This document shows positions 1-8,852 of a DNA stretch of 64,000 nt, one piece after another. Origin of the DNA: Paracoccus laeviglucosivorans (GTDB lineage: Bacteria > Pseudomonadota > Alphaproteobacteria > Rhodobacterales > Rhodobacteraceae); NCBI RefSeq assembly GCF_900182695.1, contig NZ_FXTK01000014.1:48648-112647 (forward strand). Direction: 5' to 3'. Position 1 is the stretch's first letter; every line of letters begins with the position of its first letter. A model generated the notes under the pieces. It was not told the origin of the DNA. It saw only the letters and a program-made list of their open reading frames with translations, and made no database searches. Both the position numbers and the translations under genes were made by a program.

Positions 1-276
1 TGCACGCGATGTTCAAGAAAGTAATTCTTTCTTCTGAGCATTGAAAAGGTCATCTCCGGGTCTTTGTTTCCATCTGGTTGCGCACTGCTGACGCTGTTTT
101 GGACAAAGTTTGGCGGCCCGACGTCGGCGGCGGACCGGGCTCACGCATCAGATCAGCGAAATGTCGCAAATCGGATATGAAAGCTGCGCCGTCATTCTGC
201 CTCATTAAGCAGTTACAGGCTACGATCCCGGAAATTTCGGGGCACGTCGTGCCCAAGGGGATGGAGGCCTTTTCTG

Positions 277-3243
277 ATGATCACCGACGGCGAACTGATT
301 GCGCATCGCAAGTCTGCCCTGAACGATACCCGCAATGGCGCACCCGCCATTCCCTCGAACCCTTTTTTTGGCGTGGGTCCGATCACCGACGCGACCACGG
401 ACGAGGTTGACAGCCGTCTGCGCCGATATGAATTCGACCGCTGGATCGAGGCGACGTATCGCAAATTCGACGACAAGGGCAACGATCTGGGCCCGTTCTC
501 GACCGCGGAACTGTCGCGCAGTATGCATCGCGGCTATCCGGCCGATGCGATCCTGCTGGACATGATGCGCGCCATTCACCGCTATTTCGAATTCCCGAAA
601 ACCAACCGCATCGCAGTCGGTCTGGGCGGCGGGCATAGCGGCTATACGGTCTGTGTCCAGCACCTGCTGAACGCCAACGAACCCGATCAGCGCGTCTATG
701 TGGACACGCCCCGTCCCGAGGGCAGCGATGCCGGGGCCTCGGGCTTTTTCCGCCAGTCCTGGGCCACCCAGCTGATCGAGATGCATCGCTTTGCCGAAAA
801 CGGCTGCGAAAGCCGCATCCATTTCGCGCCGCGCGAGGGGGTAATTCCCACGGCCAAGGAACTGGCCGATCTGGGCATTTCGGTCTTTGTCGGCGTCGGG
901 CATGAAACCACTGGTGCCAACTCTTATACCCAGCAGGAAATTCAGGAACTGCTGAACTGGCTGGACGGCGACCCGGAAAGCCGCCACGCAGTGTTTGACG
1001 CTACCTCGATGCTGGGGGCGATGCCTTGGCCTGCGGAAACCGTCCGCGCGGTCATGGCCAAATGCTGCCTGTTCATGCCGTTCCAAAAGGCGATCGGCGG
1101 TATTTCGGGCTATTTCGTCGCCTCGTTCACGCCTTCGGCCTTGTCGCTGATCGAACGCAACCAGCAAAACCCGTCCTGGGCCATTCCGCGCCAGCTGAAG
1201 ATCGCGCCGCCGCTTGACGCCAAGCAGCCGCTCAGCAGCAAGCGTTCAGTCGATGCCGGACCGTTCTATGATGCGACGCAGGACAAGATGCTGGGCGGCG
1301 TCATCAATACCTATAGCGCGTTGGCATTCGCTGAAACGACCTTTGGCCTGATGCAGACCGAACGCCGCGTGGGTTCCGTGACCGAGATGAACAAGCGTTC
1401 GGCCATCAACCGCGAACTGGTCGATGAATGGATCGCGCAGAATCCGCTGATGGGTCTGGTCGTCGAGGAAAAGGCGCGGCGCGGCGCGGCCGTCACGCTG
1501 CTGCGCATCAACGATGGCACGATTTCGTCGTCCGATCTGCACGCGCGGATCATCGCGCGTTCCAAGCAGCTTTTGGGGTATGAGGGCGTCACCCATCCCA
1601 ATGGCGTGCATGAAACCGGGCTGGACGCCGCGCGATATGTGAACGCATTCCCCGGCACTCCCGGCGATTACCGCGCATGGATCGGCGGCATCCGCGAGCC
1701 TGCGGATGTCACAGCGCTGCTGGAAAATCTGAAATACGCCTATCTGCGGGCCAAGATCGTCGTGATCGAGGAAGAGCTGGAGCGGCGCGGCACTGCGGTC
1801 GAATATGACGCAGCCGACACCACTGATGCAGGCGTGCGCCAAGGCACGGTCAACGTGCTGATTGCGGATGCGATCGGCCTGCGTTTCGGCGCGGACGGCA
1901 AGCTGGATCACAGCGAACTGGCCGCCTATATCGCCGAAATTGGCGGGGTGTTTCACGAAACCTCGGTCAACGCGGGCAAGCCTGCCGATGACGGCAAGGT
2001 GCATTTCTTCTATCAGCCGCATCTTAGCACGGCGGATGAGTTGCTGGCCGAAGCGGGGCAGGGCCAATATGACGCGCTGATCGCCGCTGCCACCTTTATC
2101 CCGGCAGATGCCAGATTCCGTTTTGGCGGCGTGCGGATCGGTGCGGGCACGGGGAATATGGGTTCGGCGTCATGGGGCGGACCGAACGGCGAAGGCGGCG
2201 AAGCGCCGCTGATGAACACGCCCGGCATCAACAGCCGTGCCACCGCGCAGATGGCTGCCAAGGCGCTGTTGAAAGTGATGCCTGACCTGCCCGTGGCCGA
2301 ATTGCATGACCGTGTGGTCGCAGGTGATTTCGACACGGGCAAGAACCTTGCGGAATACCCGACCTCGAAGCTGGAAGGCAAAAAGATCGCCATTCTGGGC
2401 TATGGCAATATCGGGCGCGAACTGGCCCGGATCGCCAAGGCGTTCCACATGGATGTCGCGATCTATGCGCGTCCTGGGCATCGCGACAATATTCTGGCCG
2501 AAGGCTATGAATATGCCGAAACGCCTGTCGCGGCGGCGGCGGGCGCGGATGTGCTGTCGGTGCATCTGGGTCTGGGCCGTCAGGATCCGGCGACGGGCGT
2601 CTATGCCAATGCCGGGTTCGTGGGTGCCGATGTGCTGTCGGCCTTGAACGATCGCGCGGTGCTGCTGAACTATGACCGTGGAGAGCTGATCGACGTCGCG
2701 GCGCTGGACAAGGCATTGGAATCGGGCAAGGTCCGCCATGCCGCGATTGACGCGGACATCTTCAAATCCGCGGATGGCATCAGCGGACCGATGAAGCCCT
2801 ATCTGTCGCTGCTGCCCAAGCACGCGGACAAGGTGGAACTGCTGCCCCACGCCGCCGCCGACACCGACCACCCGACGCGGGTTGCAGGTGCCAAGCAGGC
2901 CGTGGACCAGTTGCTGGATGCAATCCGCAACCGCCTGGTGACGAACCTCAAGGGCGACTTGCCGGAAGGTTACACCTCGAACGGTTCGCGCGCTCCGTTG
3001 GGGATCGCGCAGGTCTCGGCTGGTGATCTGGCCCGCGTGGCTGCGGATGCCGCGCTGATCGCGGAACTGCGCGCGACGACCGAGACTATCGCGTCGGTCA
3101 TCGGCGCGTTGGATTCGGTCAGCGACGCCAATCACCGCGCCCGCATCGTCGAGCGTTATCGTGGTCTGCTGACCAGCAACATCCTGCGGCAGAAGAACCT
3201 GCTTTCGGATGCGGGTCTGATCGCTCCGGCAGCCAAGGGCTGA
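277..3243 (+). CDS. SerC-like aminotransferase / D-2-hydroxyacid dehydrogenase fusion protein
   Basis: This 988-residue protein joins two enzymes. Residues ~1-480 resemble the class V, phosphoserine-aminotransferase-like fold; the segment PFQKAIGGISG puts the probable PLP-binding lysine at K271. Residues ~520-900 resemble D-isomer-specific 2-hydroxyacid dehydrogenases: a Rossmann motif GYGNIG starts near G708, and the catalytic-type arginine (NYDRGELID) and histidine (LLPHAAADT) are both present. A ~90-residue helical tail follows. In serine synthesis, phosphoglycerate dehydrogenase and phosphoserine aminotransferase act in succession, so the fusion could channel an intermediate; the true substrate is inferred only. 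The gene stands alone. The ATG at 277 is preceded by a GGGGATGGAGG stretch that can serve as ribosome binding site. A hairpin (GGCCAG/CTGGCC, 3253-3281) follows the stop. Confidence 0.85.
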   Translation: MITDGELIAHRKSALNDTRNGAPAIPSNPFFGVGPITDATTDEVDSRLRRYEFDRWIEATYRKFDDKGNDLGPFSTAELSRSMHRGYPADAILLDMMRAIHRYFEFPKTNRIAVGLGGGHSGYTVCVQHLLNANEPDQRVYVDTPRPEGSDAGASGFFRQSWATQLIEMHRFAENGCESRIHFAPREGVIPTAKELADLGISVFVGVGHETTGANSYTQQEIQELLNWLDGDPESRHAVFDATSMLGAMPWPAETVRAVMAKCCLFMPFQKAIGGISGYFVASFTPSALSLIERNQQNPSWAIPRQLKIAPPLDAKQPLSSKRSVDAGPFYDATQDKMLGGVINTYSALAFAETTFGLMQTERRVGSVTEMNKRSAINRELVDEWIAQNPLMGLVVEEKARRGAAVTLLRINDGTISSSDLHARIIARSKQLLGYEGVTHPNGVHETGLDAARYVNAFPGTPGDYRAWIGGIREPADVTALLENLKYAYLRAKIVVIEEELERRGTAVEYDAADTTDAGVRQGTVNVLIADAIGLRFGADGKLDHSELAAYIAEIGGVFHETSVNAGKPADDGKVHFFYQPHLSTADELLAEAGQGQYDALIAAATFIPADARFRFGGVRIGAGTGNMGSASWGGPNGEGGEAPLMNTPGINSRATAQMAAKALLKVMPDLPVAELHDRVVAGDFDTGKNLAEYPTSKLEGKKIAILGYGNIGRELARIAKAFHMDVAIYARPGHRDNILAEGYEYAETPVAAAAGADVLSVHLGLGRQDPATGVYANAGFVGADVLSALNDRAVLLNYDRGELIDVAALDKALESGKVRHAAIDADIFKSADGISGPMKPYLSLLPKHADKVELLPHAAADTDHPTRVAGAKQAVDQLLDAIRNRLVTNLKGDLPEGYTSNGSRAPLGIAQVSAGDLARVAADAALIAELRATTETIASVIGALDSVSDANHRARIVERYRGLLTSNILRQKNLLSDAGLIAPAAKG

Positions 3244-3407
3244 TCCTGCTGCGGCCAGTCCGGGTTGTTCGGGCTGGCCACATGACGAGGATCATGTTGA
3301 CGCCTAAGACTCGCAAAATAGATGGCCCTGGCAGGCGGGGCTTTGCCAGACTGGCCCTCCCCCACTGAAGTGGTCCGCCGTTATGTTTAAGAAACGGAGG
3401 ATCGAGA

Positions 3408-3686
3408 ATGGCAAACAAGCGACCGAAGCCGGAAGAGATTGTCTCGAAGTTGCGGCAGGTTGAGGTTCTGATGGGGCAAGGCTTGTCCCGTCTGGACGCG
3501 ATCAGGCGTATCGGCGTTGTCGAACAGACTTATTACCGCTGGCGGAAGCAATACGGTGGGATGGGCGTGGATCAGTTGAAGGAACTGAAGCGGCTTCAGC
3601 AGGAGAATGAGCGGCTCAGGCGTGCAGTTTCGGACCTGACGCTGGACAAGCTGATCCTGACGGAAGCCGCACGGGGAAACTTCTGA
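3408..3686 (+). CDS. IS3-family transposase OrfA
   Basis: The 92-residue protein has the helix-turn-helix expected of IS3 OrfA (EIVSKLRQVEVLMGQGLS to YYRWRKQYGG) followed by a leucine-zipper-like region (LKELKRLQQENERLRR). OrfA binds the element ends and is normally joined to OrfB by programmed -1 frameshifting. Spacing from the preceding AACGGAGG ribosome binding site is good. The gene itself looks intact, but its OrfB partner is broken, so the element should be inactive in cis. Confidence 0.88.
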   Translation: MANKRPKPEEIVSKLRQVEVLMGQGLSRLDAIRRIGVVEQTYYRWRKQYGGMGVDQLKELKRLQQENERLRRAVSDLTLDKLILTEAARGNF

Positions 3687-4244
3687 GCCCCGCTCGCCGC
3701 CGGGCCTGTATTGATCATGTCCGCGGTGAACTGGGCATTTCCGAGCGTCGGGCCCGGCCCAAGTGTTGCACCAGCACCGCTCGACACGAGCCGCAAGGTG
3801 CCACGAGGGCGGGCGGACGAAGATCTCCTGGTCGCCGACATGATTGAGCTGGCCCGGCAATACGGCCGTTATGGCTATCGTCGGATTGCGGCTCTGTTGC
3901 GGGATGCCGGATGGCAGGTGAACGACAAGCGGGTCGAGCGCTTATGGCGGCGAGAGGGACTGAAGGTGCCGGTAAAGCAACCAAAGAAGGGCCGACTATG
4001 GCTGAACGACGGATCCTGTGTCCGCTTGCGGCCGGAGTACCGGGATCATATTTGGTCATATGACTTCGTCCACTGCCGCACCGACGACGGCAAGGTGTTT
4101 CGAACGCTGAACATCCTCGATGAATTCAGCCGCGAATGCCTGACGATCAGGGTGCGGCGCAAGCTGAACTCAACAGATGTGATCGATGCGCTGACAGACC
4201 TGTTCATCATTCGCGGCGTGCCAACCTTCATTCGTTCCGACAAC
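3684..4244 (+). pseudogene. IS3-family transposase OrfB, 5' part (interrupted)
   Basis: The DDE integrase part of an IS3 element. HTH_21-like sequence is visible (YGRYGYRRIAALLRDAGW), then the catalytic-domain start WSYDFVHCRTDDGK (first Asp) and the second-Asp region FIRSDN, where the frame is cut by the IS110-family insertion. A frame change is also needed around 3750-3790 to connect the N-terminal ISERRA segment with the downstream RGRADEDLL segment, so OrfB was already, or has since become, frameshifted. The rest of the gene is at 5879-6036. Confidence 0.82.
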
Positions 4245-4447
4245 GTCCTACGTCGGAAGATTTGTGCCGCTTAGGACGTCAGATCCAAGGGCATCCGAGC
4301 GATTGGATGCCTTGAAGAAGGTTACCCGAGCGGGCTCCGCCGTCAAGAAGTGGTCTCATCCATAGCAAACACAGGGTCGGCTTAGGTGCCGCCCTCACCG
4401 TCCTCAACACGAGATCCGAAGTCCCAAGCGGAAGGCCCGAACATTAT

Positions 4448-5740
4448 CTACGAGGTCAGAAAGCTGCCTCCACGGCTCGCCAGAGAGAGGTCCTTCCGCT
4501 CGGGTTCGCCCCCACCGAAGAAGGGGCGATAGGGTTCGCCGGATTTGATCACGGCGTGAATGGTGCGTGCCATCTTTGCGGCGATGGCAGTGTAGGCCTT
4601 GCGGCGCAGGTCCGGGTTGTGGCGATCCTGCGCGATGTAGCGTTCGAACTTGTCGCGAAAGCTGTTCGCGCGATGCAGCACCGCGGTCTGTCCGGCCATC
4701 CAGAGCGTCCGGCGCAGGCGGGCATTGCCATACTTCGAGATCCTGCTCCGCCCTCGAAACAGGCCGGACTGCACCGTCGCCAGATCCATGCCGCAGAACT
4801 TCAGGAATTGCCGGTGATGCCGGAAGCGGCGCAGGTCGCCGACTTCGGCCAGGATGGTCAGCGCGTTGATCGGGCCGATGCCAGGCACCGAGGTGAGCAG
4901 CCGGTAATCGGGGTGATCCCCGAGCAGGGCTACGGCCCTGGCTTCGATCTCGCTACGCTGGCGCATCAGGCTGCGCCCCTCCGCCAGCACCATCCGAAAC
5001 ATCCGCAGCGCGTCCGCTTCCGCGGCGACCGGCAGGCCGACCGAGCTGCGGGCGGTCTCGTAAATGTCTGAGATCAATGCAGCCTTCGCAACCTTCCTGC
5101 CGACCACATCCCATGCGGCGGCGGTGAAGTCATCCTTGTCCATTGCCGTGATCAGATGCGCGGACGGAAACATCTCAAGGAAGGCCAAGAACCATTCGCT
5201 GCGGGTGCTTCGCTGGAAACGGGCCGCCTCGGGGAAGTAGAGCGGGAGGTAATGCCCCAGTATCCGATGCCAGAGTTCGGTCTTGGCGCGCGATACGACC
5301 TCATGGGTCATCGACAACTCCTGAATATCGGTGATCCCGGCGCGGAGCGGATCCATGAAAACCTGGGTGGCACCGATCTGGAGCATGTGCAGGATGACCT
5401 GCGCGTCTTTGGGATCGTTCTTGTCCCAGCTGTTGTGCAGCGCCTCACGCGTTCTTGCCAAGGCGACCGATGAGACGAGCTTCACATCGAAACCGGCCAT
5501 GCCGAGCTGATAGATCAGGGCGCGGTGATAATTCCCGGTTGCTTCGAAGCCGATCTGCACGGGCCGCGCGTAGTCGCTCAGGATGGCGATCAGCCGCTGG
5601 AAATCGTCAAGCGTGTTCGTGATCGTCAAGCGCCGCCGTCGCGTCTTGCCGGGGGCCGCGATCAGCACCTCATGGCGGTGCTTGGAAATGTCGATGCCTA
5701 CCAGAACACGGGCATCGGCGGTATGCTCGAACTTGGTCAT
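4448..5740 (-). CDS. IS110-family transposase
   Basis: The 430-residue protein has the two parts of IS110 transposases. The N-terminal DEDD/RuvC-like domain shows LVGIDISKHRH (Asp), FEATGNYH (Glu) and DPKDAQ (Asp); the C-terminal transposase_20 domain shows the helix-hairpin-helix-like SVPGIGPINALTIL and the serine-containing segment around RGRSRISKYG. Length is normal for the family. No frameshift is visible, so it is potentially active. It is flanked by non-coding ends in which a bridge RNA would be expected. Confidence 0.93.
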   Translation of the reverse strand: MTKFEHTADARVLVGIDISKHRHEVLIAAPGKTRRRRLTITNTLDDFQRLIAILSDYARPVQIGFEATGNYHRALIYQLGMAGFDVKLVSSVALARTREALHNSWDKNDPKDAQVILHMLQIGATQVFMDPLRAGITDIQELSMTHEVVSRAKTELWHRILGHYLPLYFPEAARFQRSTRSEWFLAFLEMFPSAHLITAMDKDDFTAAAWDVVGRKVAKAALISDIYETARSSVGLPVAAEADALRMFRMVLAEGRSLMRQRSEIEARAVALLGDHPDYRLLTSVPGIGPINALTILAEVGDLRRFRHHRQFLKFCGMDLATVQSGLFRGRSRISKYGNARLRRTLWMAGQTAVLHRANSFRDKFERYIAQDRHNPDLRRKAYTAIAAKMARTIHAVIKSGEPYRPFFGGGEPERKDLSLASRGGSFLTS

Positions 5741-5878
5741 AGCCGGTCTCCTCTGTTGTGGGTGGTTCGCAACACCACCATAGAGACCTGAGCGCCGGTT
5801 ATGGCCGCACGCTGCGCGATCAGCAGGCTCCGCGCGCGGCCATAACCTCTAAGCAGACGAATGTTCCCGACGTGCTAT
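5741..5878 (-). ncRNA. Candidate IS110 bridge-RNA/structured end region
   Basis: This is the non-coding segment between the transposase start and the element end. It holds a perfect 12-bp inverted repeat, GGTTATGGCCGC (5797-5808) against GCGGCCATAACC (5836-5847), extended by three more pairs after one mismatch, and a second small hairpin (GGTGGT 5761-5766 with ACCACC 5774-5779). IS110 elements are known to encode a bridge RNA in a non-coding end; assigning it here is inference. The 203-bp region 4245-4447 on the other side of the gene is an alternative site. Confidence 0.4.
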
Positions 5879-6036
5879 GGCCCGGAGTTCATAGCACAAG
5901 CCGTGCGGGACTGGATCAGCGCCGTCGGGGCAAAGACAGCTTACATCGAACCCGGATCGCCTTGGGAGAATGGCTATTGCGAAAGCTTCAACGCCCGCTT
6001 TCGCGATGAAATGCTGAACGGGGAGGTATTCTACAG
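5879..6036 (+). pseudogene. IS3-family transposase OrfB, 3' part (truncated)
   Basis: Continuation of the interrupted orfB: GPEFIAQAVRDW, then the last catalytic block SPWENGYCESFNARFRDE, which carries the DDE glutamate, then GEVFYS, where homology stops. The final ~60 residues of a normal OrfB are absent and replaced by antisense IS110-remnant sequence, so a deletion or a second mobile element has removed the right end of the IS3 copy. Confidence 0.82.
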
Positions 6037-6395
6037 CACGCTGAGCAGCTTTCTAGCCGTCGCTGTCAAGGCGGCTTTCACCGGCTTTCCCGCGTCCTGG
6101 AGCTTCTGCCTGAACGATCGGAACATTGCGGTGTGCCGTGACGCATGTAGCGCTGCGAGATTGAGGACGGTTCTGACGGAGGGTCTCCCGCCGCCGAGAC
6201 CCTTTTTCCGCAGCGCTGTCCGCTATCCCAGGCAATCGGTGCCAAGCCGGCGAGTGCCGCGATCTTTCGGCGGTCAGTTGTGCCGATCTCCGGCAACTCG
6301 GCCATGAGAGTAGCTGCGACGATTGTGCCGACACCGGACACTGACTGCAGCTGACGATTTGATTCGGCCAGTTCGTGCGAGGATTGAATTATCTC
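6031..6395 (-). pseudogene. IS110-family transposase C-terminal remnant (frameshifted)
   Basis: Read on the minus strand, the segment begins ELAESNRQLQSVSGVGTIVA and continues to GLAPIAWDSGQRCGKRV. It then continues in a shifted frame as GRPSVRTVLNLAALHASRHT and ends ALTATARKLLSVL-stop (TAG at 6031-6033). This is the C-terminal third of an IS110/IS116/IS902-type transposase with one frameshift near 6190. It differs from the intact copy at 4448-5740, so it is a separate, older element. Its 5' part is missing; the next feature starts at 6401. Confidence 0.78.
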
Positions 6396-6400
6396 GTGAC

Positions 6401-7402
6401 ATGGCGAAGACAGCGCTGGTAACCGGCGGGACCGGCTTCATCGCGGGCTGGTGCATCGTGGAATTGCTGCGGCAGGGCTATGTCGTGCGCACCACCTTGC
6501 GCAGTCCGGACAAAGCGGCGTTGGTTCGGCGAGGGGTTGAAAGCGAGGCTGATCCTGACGATCGCCTGACCTTCGTCACCGCGGATATGACGAAAGACGA
6601 CGGCTGGGACGCGGCGGTCGCGGGGTGCGATTACGTGCTCTACATCGCCTCGCCCTTGGGACGCGAAGCCCCGAAGGACCGTAATGCGCTGGTAGAGCCT
6701 GCGCGGGGCGGGGCGCTGCGGGTTGCTGCGCGCGGCGGTCGAGGCCGGTGTCGAGCGGGTGGTGATGACCTCTGCCACAGCAACGGCGCGCGTGCGTGGC
6801 TCGGATGCGGTCAGCACCGAGGCGATCTGGGCCGATCCTGAGGATCCGCTGCTGGACTCCTACCGCCGCTCGAAGAGCCTCGCCGAGCGTGCGGCCTGGG
6901 ACTTCATTGCCGCGGCAGGGGACCGCACCAGCCTGACAACAATCCTGCCCGGCGGCGTCTTCGGACCGGTGCTGCCTGGCGGTGACAAGGCTGCGGTCTG
7001 GGTCGTCGGCAGCCTTCTGCAGGGCAAGCCACCGCGGCTCTTAAACCTCGGCCTGTCGATCGTTATGTCCGCGACCTCGCCGCCGCGCATGTACGCGCGC
7101 TGTCGGCAACCGAGGCTCCGGGAGAGCGGTTCCTCTGCACCGGTCATTTCCTCTGGATGCCGCAGATCGCCGGGATGCTGCGCGGCGGGTTGGGGGCCGA
7201 GGCAGCCAATGTGCCGACCCGGGTGATTCCGAACTGACTGGTCGGGCCGCTCTCGGCGTTTCTGCCGCAACTCAGGATGTTCCGGCGTGACATCGGCAAG
7301 CGCCGGGATGGCGACAACGGCAAGGCACGCCGGAGCCTGGGTTTCAATCCCCGCCCAGCCTCACAAACGCTGGCCGAATGTGCGCGAAGCCTTATGGGCT
7401 GA
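6401..7402 (+). pseudogene. NAD-dependent epimerase/dehydratase (dihydroflavonol-reductase-like), broken
   Basis: An extended-SDR gene recoverable only by joining three frames. The N-terminus MAKTALVTGGTGFIAGW carries the GxxGxxG NAD motif. After a frameshift near 6710 the middle continues VLRAAVEAGVERVVMTSATA to SYRRSKSLAERAAWDF (YxxxK-like SYRRSK). After a second shift near 7045 the C-terminus reads VRDLAAAHVRALSATEAPGE, with an in-frame TGA after RVIPN at about 7235 and a final stop at 7400-7402. Such enzymes reduce or epimerise small carbonyl or sugar-nucleotide substrates; this copy should be dead. It directly abuts the IS110 remnant. Confidence 0.8.
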
Positions 7403-7724
7403 ACTGCAGGCGACAACGCGCGGCCCATAACCGACGGTCGAGCGCCGCCGATGCTGCGCGGCGGCATCCCCGGAAGCTGACGTTCGCCAGACGCGTAGCG
7501 AAGACCCGGCCACAATGCGGAGCGTTGCACGGGCCGCAGCCATACATAGCATGGATATGTAGCGACCTCACCACTCTTCAATGCCGCAGCAACATGAGCA
7601 AATTACCACCGCGTCGCCACATGCGTCCGGGCGGAAAGGACGATGAGGTAAGTAGTGGCGGCTCTGCTGCCTCCATAGCTTCACGCGCGATAGGGAGAGG
7701 CAGGGCACATTGCCCCGCCTGCCT
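7403..7724. other. Intergenic, no gene recognised
   Basis: No coding region is convincing on either strand. An imperfect inverted repeat (GGCAGG...CCTGCC) just downstream of the minus-strand gene end, near 7699-7724, could act as a terminator but lacks a T tract. Confidence 0.5.
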
Positions 7725-8036
7725 TTACTTCCGATGGAGCACCATGCCACCGTGATAAAGGACCCCGTCGACGAAGTCGCCATCGGCGGTGAATCCGGTG
7801 TCGTCCCAATATTCGATGTGATCGCCCGTCACCTCATAGCGGCCCTGATAGGCACGCTCGCGGTTGCCCCGCGCCTCGACATAGCGGCCGTTCGGCAGCA
7901 ATTCGTGGCGGACATGTCCATCCTCTGTTACCCAAACATCTGCATAGGGATGCGGGGCGGTCTGATCGGTCATGGATATCTCCTGTGCGGCAAGGGGCAG
8001 GGCGGTCAAGCCCATTGCCAATGTCAGGGCCTTCAT
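7725..8036 (-). CDS. Exported Atu4866-domain protein
   Basis: The 103-residue protein has a probable signal peptide (MKALTLAMGLTALPLAAQ) followed by the compact Atu4866-type domain: DVWVTEDGHVRHELLPNGRY, then GRYEVTGDHIEYWDDTGFTA and DGVLYHGGMVLHR. Members are small beta-rich proteins of unknown function, often next to SDR genes. Its ATG overlaps the stop of the upstream SDR gene by four bases, so the two are translationally coupled. Confidence 0.8.
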   Translation of the reverse strand: MKALTLAMGLTALPLAAQEISMTDQTAPHPYADVWVTEDGHVRHELLPNGRYVEARGNRERAYQGRYEVTGDHIEYWDDTGFTADGDFVDGVLYHGGMVLHRK

Positions 8037-8755
8037 GCGACCCCCACCGGTGTCCGGGTCGGGCGCACCACGATCTCGTTCACGTCGACATCCTCGGGCT
8101 GCTCCAGTGCGAAGCGCACCGCGCGGGCAATGGCCGAAGGATGCAGCGCGATGGCGCGATAGGTCATCATCCCTTCGGCGGCGACCGGATCGGTGATCGT
8201 GTCGGCCAGTTCACTTTCCACGACGCCGGGATGGATGCAGGTCACACGCAGATCCGCGTGTTCCTGCCGCAGTCCGTCCGAAATCGCGCGCACGGCATAT
8301 TTCGTCGCGCAATAGACCGCAGCTGTCGGCACAACAGACAACGCACCGACCGAGCCGATATTGATGATATGCCCGGATTTACGCGCGACCATCTGGGGCA
8401 GGACTGCTGCGATGCCATGTAGCACGCCCCGGATATTAACGTCGATCATCCGGTCCCATTCCGCGACCTTCATCGACGCCATCAGCGACAGCTGCATCAC
8501 GCCCGCATTGTTCACGATTGCATCGACATGACCCCATTCGGTTCGGGCAGCCTCGGCAAATGCTGCCACGTCGTCGCGATTGGTGACGTCCAGCGCGCGG
8601 AACCGCACGTTGCCGCCAAGCTCTGCCGCCAAAGCCGCCAGCCGTTCGGTGCGACGCGCGCCGATCATCAGCTTGGCGCCGGTCGCGGCCAGTTCGCGGG
8701 CGATCCCTTCGCCGATGCCGCTGGATGCTCCGGTTATTAAAATGACCTTTTCCAT
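8033..8755 (-). CDS. Classical SDR oxidoreductase
   Basis: The Rossmann motif TGASSGIG opens the protein, with NNAGVM, the catalytic serine region INIGSVGA and the YxxxK motif YCATK. Length (~240 residues) is normal for classical NAD(P)-dependent SDRs; the substrate cannot be told. The ATG at 8755 is chosen because AAGGAG sits six bases upstream; starts at 8761 and 8776 are also open. It is transcribed divergently from a LysR-type regulator at 8853 and coupled to the Atu4866-domain gene downstream, a common LysR-SDR pairing in which the regulator controls the enzyme. Confidence 0.88.
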   Translation of the reverse strand: MEKVILITGASSGIGEGIARELAATGAKLMIGARRTERLAALAAELGGNVRFRALDVTNRDDVAAFAEAARTEWGHVDAIVNNAGVMQLSLMASMKVAEWDRMIDVNIRGVLHGIAAVLPQMVARKSGHIINIGSVGALSVVPTAAVYCATKYAVRAISDGLRQEHADLRVTCIHPGVVESELADTITDPVAAEGMMTYRAIALHPSAIARAVRFALEQPEDVDVNEIVVRPTRTPVGVA

Positions 8756-8852
8756 CTTCATCTCCTTGCTTTGCATGAGGTGAAAGATAGACGGCGCCTA
8801 TTGTCGGCAGTATCCGTTTATTCCTGACCAGACTGTCCAGATAGGCTAACCA

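Larger units (their letters stand above)
4245..5878 (-). mobile_element. IS110-family insertion sequence inserted in IS3 orfB
   Basis: About 1.63 kb of DNA separates codons that are adjacent in intact IS3 OrfB genes. It contains one intact IS110-family transposase on the minus strand, with ~203 bp of non-coding sequence downstream of the gene (4245-4447) and ~138 bp upstream (5741-5878). No long terminal inverted repeats and no clear target duplication were seen, as is usual for IS110. The boundaries rest on reconstruction of the interrupted orfB and may be off by a few bases. Confidence 0.8.
3365..6036 (+). mobile_element. IS3-family insertion sequence, decayed and split by an IS110-family element
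   Basis: An OrfA-type gene and two halves of an OrfB-type (DDE integrase) gene lie on the plus strand, with 1.6 kb of foreign DNA between the halves. The left half of OrfB stops in the motif ...FIRSDN at about 4244, and the matching right half resumes with GPEFIAQAV at 5879. Rejoining the two gives the normal IS3 sequence IRSDN-GPEF. The left end is placed near 3365 from the sequence upstream of OrfA, without a verified inverted repeat. The right end is missing: IS110-remnant sequence takes over at about 6031-6037. Confidence 0.8.

Noticed and set aside
220..3135. Long minus-strand frames (315, 273 and 321 codons) opposite the fusion gene
   Set aside because: They are antisense shadows of a clear plus-strand enzyme in GC-rich DNA; the translations are Arg/Gln/His-rich and show no family.
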